Shown here: piece by piece, positions 60,201 to 64,000 of the stretch | Layout: each line of letters starts with the position of its first letter | Numbering within the stretch: position 1 is the first letter of the stretch | The notes under the pieces: generated by a model | What the model saw: the letters and a program-made list of their open reading frames with translations, nothing else | Told to the model about the DNA's origin: nothing | Database searches by the model: none | Made by a program: the position numbers and the translations under genes | Assembly: GCA_050952225.1 (NCBI GenBank) | Contig: JBMNKL010000002.1 | Location: 1 to 64,000, forward strand | Direction of reading: 5' to 3' | Length of the DNA: 64,000 bases | DNA from: JBMNKL01 sp050952225 | Lineage (GTDB): Bacteria; Bacillota; Clostridia; Acetivibrionales; DTU013

Positions 60201-63200
60201 CTCGCTGTCTTTATCTGCGGCCTCTTCAGGCTTCCCACCGGTTGGGGCAGCGACACCAGTCCCCTCGGCGCATGCATATCCTCCGGCTATATCCGTCGCA
60301 TCAAGAGAAAGGGATTCTCCGAAATCCTTAAGTATATGATCTCTAAAACTGCTTATTGTCGAATAGTTAAAGATGTCGGTAGTCCTTAAGCTGATAGATA
60401 ATTTTTCATTGAGCCTGTTAATAATCTCCACCGCGAGAACGGAATCCACTCCAAAGTCAGTAAAAGGTGTAGTTTTATCGAAATGCAGGTTCTCAACCTG
60501 GAGTACATCCGACAGGCTTTCAGTAATCTTGCTCTCAACAAATTTTTTCTTTGACTCCTCCTGGATTGCTGCGGCAGCCGGTGTTGTGACTGTTACAGTT
60601 GTTGTGCGTACTTCCGCTTCCGAACAAGATTCCTGGCCTTGCGGCGTTTTCCCGGGCTCTGAAAACCAATACCGCTCCCTGGCAAATGGGTATTGTGGCA
60701 ATGGGATTCTACGGCATGTATTGCTCCAGGGCAACAGTTTCCAATTGATATCGATTCCCCCTGCCCATAATTCGGCAAGCTTACGTATCCGCCCTTTTTG
60801 GATCCACTTTTCAATAATTTCCCTGCCGTCCTCATCCTCCAGGAGGAATGCCACCCTTCCCCAGGTACCTTTAACATTTCCCCTGGCAGCTTCTTCAGGA
60901 GCCAGGTTCTCCCCTGCAAACCTCTCAAGCTTGTCTGTCAGGTCATCAATGCTTTTCACTACTAGCGCCAGCCGCTCCTCCATTGCTTCCCTGCCTGTCT
61001 GAAGGGTATATGCAATGTTTCCCAGGGTAAAGCTAACGTCATTTTCCGCCGACCTTGCCTTTACATGCGAATAATGGCCGGCAATGGCATTTCCATACTC
61101 CGTTTCCATGTATGTGGCAAGGTCGGTTACCGTTGGATATTCCAGGCAAATATCCGGCTTTATGCTTATGGCAAACCGTATGCTTATCTCCTGTACAAAC
61201 CTGGATATCTTAACCGCATCAAAGCCAATCTGGCTTAATTCCTCATCAGCGTGTATATCCTCCTCGTCTACGCTTATAATACCTGCTGCGATTCCCAATA
61301 AATCCCGGACTATCAATCGGCGCAACGTATCACCTTCTATTTCGCCCCTGCGCCCCGCATCAACCATTTTGCGCAGGTAAGCCGCAAGGGCTCCCGCGTA
61401 TTCCCTCAGCCTTTCTTCGTTTTTGGATGAGAGAACAACGATATGCTCCCTGTTTTCATCACCGCGCTGCTGCGTATAATTGTTGTCCCATTCCTGGAGT
61501 ATTATATGCGCATTCGCGCCTCCCGCCCCGAATGAACTGATTCCGGCAAGTCTCGGGTAATATATTTCCTTGCCTTCCTCTACGCCAGCCGGCCGTTTCC
61601 ATTCTGTGAGTCCGCGCTGCACGTAAAAAGGCGTATCCGTAAAATTTATGTTAGGATTGAGTGCCTCCGAGTGTATGGAAGGCACCAGCGTTTTATATCT
61701 CATCTGCAGGAGCACCTTCGTCAAACCGGCTATTCCAGCGGCAGATTCCAGGTGCCCTATATTTGATTTGACGGAACCTATGGCGCAATACTGCCTGGCA
61801 TTGGTATACCTGCCGTAAGCTTTAGCCAGCCCGGCTATTTCAATGGGGTCCCCGAGAGCGGTACCCGTACCGTGAGCTTCCAGGTAAGTAATCTTCCCTG
61901 GATCCACCTTCGCCTTTTGTATAGCCTCCAGTATCACCTCGGCTTGTGCATTCGGGTTCGGCACCGAATACCCGTTCGTCTTCCCTCCGTGATTTAAAGC
62001 GCTCCCCTTTATTATACCATGGATATAGTCACCATCGGCGACAGCTTTCCTTAAGGGCTTCAGCAGCACGGCGCCAGCGCCTTCCCCGGGCACGTAGCCG
62101 TCCCCTCCGTCTCCAAAACTGCGGCACCTTCCATCACTTGACGCAAACTTGCCATGGGTCAGAAGAATATACTTATTCGGGTGTATCGTCACATTCACGC
62201 CGCCGGCCACGGCCATATCGCATTCTCCCGATTGAATGCTTTTGCAGGCAAGGTGTATAGCAGTTAGCGAGGATGAGCACATTGTATCGACGGCCATGCT
62301 TGGGCCGGAAAAATCAAAATAGTATGATACCCGATTTGCAACCGAAGCATAGGAAGATGCCGGGATACCGACATTTCCGGCCGCACTGCATGCTCCGAGC
62401 AACTGGTATTGTCCATACATGACTCCCACAAAGACTCCAACCTTTGCCTTTGCCAACTCCTGCCTGGTATACCCGGCATTTTCAAGAGTGTGCCATACGG
62501 TCTGCAGGAACAAACGCTCCTGCGGGTCCATGAGCTTCGCTTCCCTGGGAGAAATATTGAAAAACAGCGGATCAAATTTGTCCACATCGTCTATGAATCC
62601 GCCCCACTTGCTGTAAACCGAGCCTTCCTTGCTCCTGTCCGGATTGAAATAATCCCTGTAATCCCATCTGTCCTTCGGTATTTCGGTTATGCAATCCCTG
62701 CCTTTTTTAAGATTCTCCCAGAATTCATCCAGGTTGCCGGCCATGGGATAACGGCCGCTTATACCTATAATAGCTATTTCTTCATACTCGCCTTTATTGA
62801 TTTCCGGTTGTGCGTTGTCGGTTGCGAACCTCTTTCGGCCGGAGTTCATGGTTCCTCTCCCGCTTGCAGCCAAATCCAGGTTTATGCCGGGGCTTTCAAC
62901 TCTCCTTGTTTCTCCGAATTTTTTCATGACAGTTGCCGGATGCTTTTCCGTAAAGTATACTGCCAATTCGGCCAGGCTCTTGTACTCGAAAAACAGGGTC
63001 TTGGGTAACTCGCCAAAATCCTTTTCCAGCATTCTCGTCATGGACATGGTTACAACCGAATCTATTCCATATCTTTCAAGGGGCTCGCTTGACGATATCC
63101 TGGAAGCGGGAAGCTTTATCTCTTTTGACAGTAAATCCTTCAAATAAGCATCAAGCTTCTCCTTAATCCGCTCTCTTTCGCCATCTTCAGGCATCTTGGC

Positions 63201-64000
63201 GGCACTTTCAGGTTCAATCGCTTTTTCCCCGGCACCTGCGCCGACAGCGGCTGTAATCCTTGCCTTATCTCCCTGAAGAGGTATCAGTTGATGATAAGGC
63301 AATCCAATTGCAGCACCAAATACCGAAATACCGCATTCCTTGCTCATTGGCACAAGGCCCGCCCTGCTGAATAATAATTCCTCTGTCTCTTTTCCCACCT
63401 GCATACCGCCCTCGCGCCATAACGGCCAATTTACGGAAAGGCTCTTTCCTCTCCGCATGCCTTTTTCCCTCAGGCTTTCCCGCATTTGGGCGAAATGGTC
63501 CATAAAACTGTTGGCATAGGCGTAATCACACTGCCCTATGTTTCCCGAAACAGCCGAAAATGAAGAGAACATGGCAAAGAAATCGAGAGGTTCCGTCGCA
63601 GTAGCTTCATCAAGCAGCATTGTACCGTATAGCTTCGGAGCCAGCACATCCTCCATATCCTTTACGGTCTTTTTAATGGCAAGAGAATCCCTGGTAACGC
63701 CGGCGCAATGTATTACCCCGTTTATCTCCCCATATTTCTCCTTTACTTTCGAAACAAGCTCTTTTACATCTCTCCTGTCGGCAATATCCGATTGCATATA
63801 GACTGCTTCCGCACCGGAAGCTTTCAATGCATCAAGCTTGTTCCTCTTTTCCGTCGTAAGTTCCGAACGTCCGGTAAGTATGATTTTCGCTTTTGTAGTT
63901 TTTGCAATATGCTCTGCGAAAATCAGGCCCAGTCCTCCTGCGCCGCCTGTTATCAAATATGTGCCGCCGTCCCTGAACACCTGCTTATCGGCGGCTGTGC
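54288..64000 (-). CDS. Trans-AT polyketide synthase, N-terminus beyond right edge (PKS-B, at least 3230 aa)
   Basis: The frame is open through base 64000, so the true start lies to the right. Residues counted from Val (GTG) at 63980: KR1 1-245; ACP1 (Ser308); KS1 401-828; Ser-less ACP-like 885-960; linker to 1105; ACP2 (Ser1180); KS2 1288-1708; linker to 1882; DH 1915-2170; KR2 2190-2660; C-methyltransferase about 2700-3045; ACP3 (Ser3137); C-terminal docking-like tail 3205-3230 (ELLQKLADGELNIDDVISLW). All KS keep Cys-His-His and none is followed by an AT, so it is a trans-AT PKS. It ends 4 bp before PKS-A, and the PKS-A ribosome binding site lies in its last codons, so the two are made together and follow each other in the line. 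Confidence 0.95.
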   Translation of the reverse strand, partial: TAADKQVFRDGGTYLITGGAGGLGLIFAEHIAKTTKAKIILTGRSELTTEKRNKLDALKASGAEAVYMQSDIADRRDVKELVSKVKEKYGEINGVIHCAGVTRDSLAIKKTVKDMEDVLAPKLYGTMLLDEATATEPLDFFAMFSSFSAVSGNIGQCDYAYANSFMDHFAQMRESLREKGMRRGKSLSVNWPLWREGGMQVGKETEELLFSRAGLVPMSKECGISVFGAAIGLPYHQLIPLQGDKARITAAVGAGAGEKAIEPESAAKMPEDGERERIKEKLDAYLKDLLSKEIKLPASRISSSEPLERYGIDSVVTMSMTRMLEKDFGELPKTLFFEYKSLAELAVYFTEKHPATVMKKFGETRRVESPGINLDLAASGRGTMNSGRKRFATDNAQPEINKGEYEEIAIIGISGRYPMAGNLDEFWENLKKGRDCITEIPKDRWDYRDYFNPDRSKEGSVYSKWGGFIDDVDKFDPLFFNISPREAKLMDPQERLFLQTVWHTLENAGYTRQELAKAKVGVFVGVMYGQYQLLGACSAAGNVGIPASSYASVANRVSYYFDFSGPSMAVDTMCSSSLTAIHLACKSIQSGECDMAVAGGVNVTIHPNKYILLTHGKFASSDGRCRSFGDGGDGYVPGEGAGAVLLKPLRKAVADGDYIHGIIKGSALNHGGKTNGYSVPNPNAQAEVILEAIQKAKVDPGKITYLEAHGTGTALGDPIEIAGLAKAYGRYTNARQYCAIGSVKSNIGHLESAAGIAGLTKVLLQMRYKTLVPSIHSEALNPNINFTDTPFYVQRGLTEWKRPAGVEEGKEIYYPRLAGISSFGAGGANAHIILQEWDNNYTQQRGDENREHIVVLSSKNEERLREYAGALAAYLRKMVDAGRRGEIEGDTLRRLIVRDLLGIAAGIISVDEEDIHADEELSQIGFDAVKISRFVQEISIRFAISIKPDICLEYPTVTDLATYMETEYGNAIAGHYSHVKARSAENDVSFTLGNIAYTLQTGREAMEERLALVVKSIDDLTDKLERFAGENLAPEEAARGNVKGTWGRVAFLLEDEDGREIIEKWIQKGRIRKLAELWAGGIDINWKLLPWSNTCRRIPLPQYPFARERYWFSEPGKTPQGQESCSEAEVRTTTVTVTTPAAAAIQEESKKKFVESKITESLSDVLQVENLHFDKTTPFTDFGVDSVLAVEIINRLNEKLSISLRTTDIFNYSTISSFRDHILKDFGESLSLDATDIAGGYACAEGTGVAAPTGGKPEEAADKDSEGTTGNYMRFYAEKPGHQKRDTWTESSADIAIIGMSACFPEAKNLKEFWDNLREGRDSVKEITRWETGSFYSTDRSEADKSYCRHMGCLADIDKFDPLFFNISPKEAEMMDPQQRLFLMEAWKAIEDAGYSDISMSGKRCGVFVGCGPGDYADGMKKNKVKPEAYAFMGNDESILASRISYFLNLKGPSVAVNTACSSSLVAVHLACESIRCGTSDIALAGGAAVLTTPGLHVMASRAGMLSPDGKCKAFDNDANGFVPGEGIGVVVLKKYEDAVKDGDHIYAVIKGSGINQDGKTNGITAPSAQSQTELELEVYKRCNISPDTIGYVETHGTGTKLGDPIEVCALTDAFGEYTNRKQYCAIGSVKSNIGHTLTAAGIAGLIKAVLCLKHRQLVPSLHMKKANEHIDFENSPFYVNTSLREWKTEAGTPRRAAVSSFGFSGTNAHVVIEEATEPASAGRSRQPWYFIPVSAKNKASFDRKLRELLEWLRTEGYKHEIKDIAYTLHIGRSHFTVRGAFISKNTEELSRAIQEVLEKGHADNYCHNVLNVEKPDAEPGLKELGERLIAELAGESPEENEYREKLRRLAELYANGCELDWTGLYSKERWRRIPLPAYPFNLIRCWYNEAAVTGGEKNTGLVPAGNADQALSQVKQGLVCRKSLTNTDPVIRDHRVKGRLILPGAAYLEMAYSAAKQVRPGSAVCLERVVWLQPLELNGDEMDIRVVIKETGGGMRYEILGEGGNNTIYSKGEISIGNAYSPWKLDVEEIKARCGQILNADRLYASFLDIGLEYGPYFRGVNRIWCGKEEALGLLTLPEGYENEADIHALYPALVDGALQTIAGIKAGNEKKDMQVMLPFSVERVEVLKPLKAQTYAYVKTIGRDRFDIALLDETGRVCARLNDIAFRKVKEAEHPLLYYAPVWKRIGPPQPGTSGDRNGKILIMCHPQCAGLETALAEMHSPEKVVKAVLCDETMQCPENEFRFRVGDAAALDSFIAQFPEIDTIYYLGGISTANAVTEDLEALDQDQEYGVMSLFRLVKALSKNGYASRPLRMKVVTNDVFRVVSGEEGMPCAGSIHGLVKSMAKEFPRWEVCCMDISLKDARQVSDMEGIRKLAKQIAAEPGNPNGDEVAIRDGMRYIRHLEPVMLPPVAGTPFRHKGVYMILGGAGGIGLELSLYLAETVKARLALLGRSPLNEAQKAKISEIRSRGGEVLYIQADASSPESMKAAVNQVRTRFGEINGVIHSAIVLQDRILENMDEQIMRAALAPKVRGSMVLYEVVREEKLDFMMFFSSVQSFSGNAGQGNYAAACTFKDAFASYLAGKVQYPVKVINWGYWGSVGVVATEKYNRLLSSKGVGSIQPAEGMEAVKRILGNKAIQVIPFKADPKLLETMGIDTARRLEYNPKGMDVRIKDVIKEEMAPAIDTGKMILSQQAFTELRSFGERLLLKAFRDMGAFLKRDEKYDLQELMNFLGIIPSYERLHKVLIEIMVRSGFAEIDGNCLAVTAAVEEAGLKRSLENLENEKARLLENYPDIISHVNLLWICMGKYPEILRGKIQATEVMFPNSSMELVEGIYKGNVVADYYNDIVAWSLKSYIEAAIPQLARDEKICILEVGAGTGGTSARVFDSIRRYGDRITYIYTDISVSFTRYGKMQYGKDNPYVEFKTLNIEKDIREQGYRPGSCDVLVATNVLHATRYIQATLKNMKELLKTNGWVVINETTAVNDFATLTFGLLEGWWLYSDKENRLKSSPLLSTSSWNRVLSEEGFEQVHIIGGRDSGQSVIIGESNGLVSRKGNPADIAACGNPAGNKEPVDDEVPAPGKDATIREQVIDNAAQNGYADEDLSQYITDRIAESLIKVLGISADDIDIEKPFSSYGVDSISGLDLINSINKAIGIVLRTTVLFDYGTIKDLAQFICNEYGGQISDNLNLKNEDGQIAGNDDEIPAEDADNVELLQKLADGELNIDDVISLWR
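54456..60119 (-). other. PKS-B module: KS2 - DH - KR - C-methyltransferase - ACP3
   Basis: KS2 (58857-60119): Cys1455, His1590, His1630. DH (57471-58238): HRVKGRLILP complete (His1929) and Asp2091, so active. KR (56001-57413): GGAGGIG, Ser2550, Tyr2563, with Cys2567 where Asn is usual, a form common before cMT domains. cMT (54846-55883): SAM motif ILEVGAGTGG. ACP3 (54456-54683): GVDS. With the ER of PKS-A this would give a fully reduced, alpha-methylated unit. Confidence 0.85.
60321..62780 (-). other. PKS-B module: KS1 - Ser-less ACP - ACP2
   Basis: KS1 (61497-62780): Cys568, His703, His743. The embedded ACP-like domain (61101-61328) has GFDAV with Ala922 at the Ser position. ACP2 (60321-60548) is normal (FGVDS). 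No KR or DH, so an extension here would leave a beta-keto group. The linker before ACP2 is Thr/Val/Ala-rich (TTTVTVTTPAAAA). Confidence 0.8.
62946..64000 (-). other. PKS-B first visible module end: KR1 - ACP1
   Basis: KR1 has ITGGAGGLG, Ser140, Tyr153 and Asn157 and should be active. ACP1 (62946-63158) has GIDS with Ser308. The KS of this module lies beyond the window. KR1-ACP1-KS1-ACP-like closely mirrors KR-ACP1-KS2-ACP-like of PKS-A. Confidence 0.85.

Noticed and set aside
63966..63980. GTG at 63980 as the true start of PKS-B
   Set aside because: The frame stays open to base 64000 and the KR would lack its first strand; there is no ribosome site, so it is an internal codon.
41693..64000. 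Non-ribosomal peptide synthetase modules or cis-AT domains
   Set aside because: No condensation or adenylation motifs and no GHSxG acyltransferase motif follow any KS; only the short post-KS linkers are present.
1..64000. tRNA, rRNA, riboswitch or T-box RNA
   Set aside because: Scanning the spacers by eye on both strands gave no cloverleaf, rRNA or known riboswitch core; a covariance search would be needed to exclude them fully.

Overview
The window looks like a chromosomal segment from a Gram-positive anaerobe of the Clostridia (Firmicutes), placed no more finely than that. The evidence is strong AGGAGG-type ribosome binding sites, Firmicutes LexA boxes in front of uvrA and uvrB, short intergenic spacers, lipoprotein signal peptides, WG-repeat and MEMO-type lipoproteins, a BmrCD-like exporter with a leader peptide, and a trans-AT polyketide synthase. 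No tRNA, rRNA, CRISPR array or transposase gene was seen.

Layout. Bases 1-8005 hold a broken 5-oxoprolinase subunit gene (pxpB), an unlisted 41-residue hydrophobic peptide gene, uvrA, a small unknown protein with a sensor-less chemotaxis-type receptor, and uvrB. Bases 8168-13153 are a minus-strand group: a WG-repeat lipoprotein, an HD hydrolase, an unknown protein and an FG-GAP-like protein. Bases 13393-18076 hold a PHP phosphoesterase, a glycosyltransferase-like protein, a short-chain dehydrogenase and a serine-palmitoyltransferase-like enzyme, possibly a lipid-making set. Bases 18451-21739 hold an orphan two-helix membrane protein, a divergent thymidylate synthase-family protein and the CCA-adding enzyme. 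Bases 21935-29740 hold an alpha-2-macroglobulin-like protein, a MEMO-family lipoprotein and a MurA with Asp in place of the catalytic Cys. A 222-bp inverted repeat follows. Bases 30022-33191 are an NAD-salvage operon (acetyltransferase, nicotinamidase-like, pncB, yjbQ). Bases 33371-37292 are a heterodimeric ABC exporter preceded by a promoter, a 35-codon leader peptide and a terminator hairpin.

The right 26 kb (37556-64000) is one minus-strand biosynthetic operon. Two giant trans-AT polyketide synthases (at least 3230 and exactly 4196 residues; the first runs off the right edge) are followed, with overlapping or near-touching genes, by a MacAB-like tripartite exporter (adaptor, ATPase, FtsX-type permease). 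The visible assembly line is ...KR-ACP / KS-[Ser-less ACP]-ACP / KS-DH-KR-cMT-ACP // ER / KS-DH-KR-ACP / KS-[Ser-less ACP]-DH*-ACP / KS-ACP-TE. No AT domain and no stand-alone acyltransferase is in the window, so the AT must be encoded elsewhere.

Data quality. At least ten genes left of 37 kb contain one or more single-base frameshifts, including uvrA, uvrB and cca, while the 26 kb to the right contain none that I can see. Some are homopolymer length changes. I read most as sequence errors, and these genes are annotated across the breaks.
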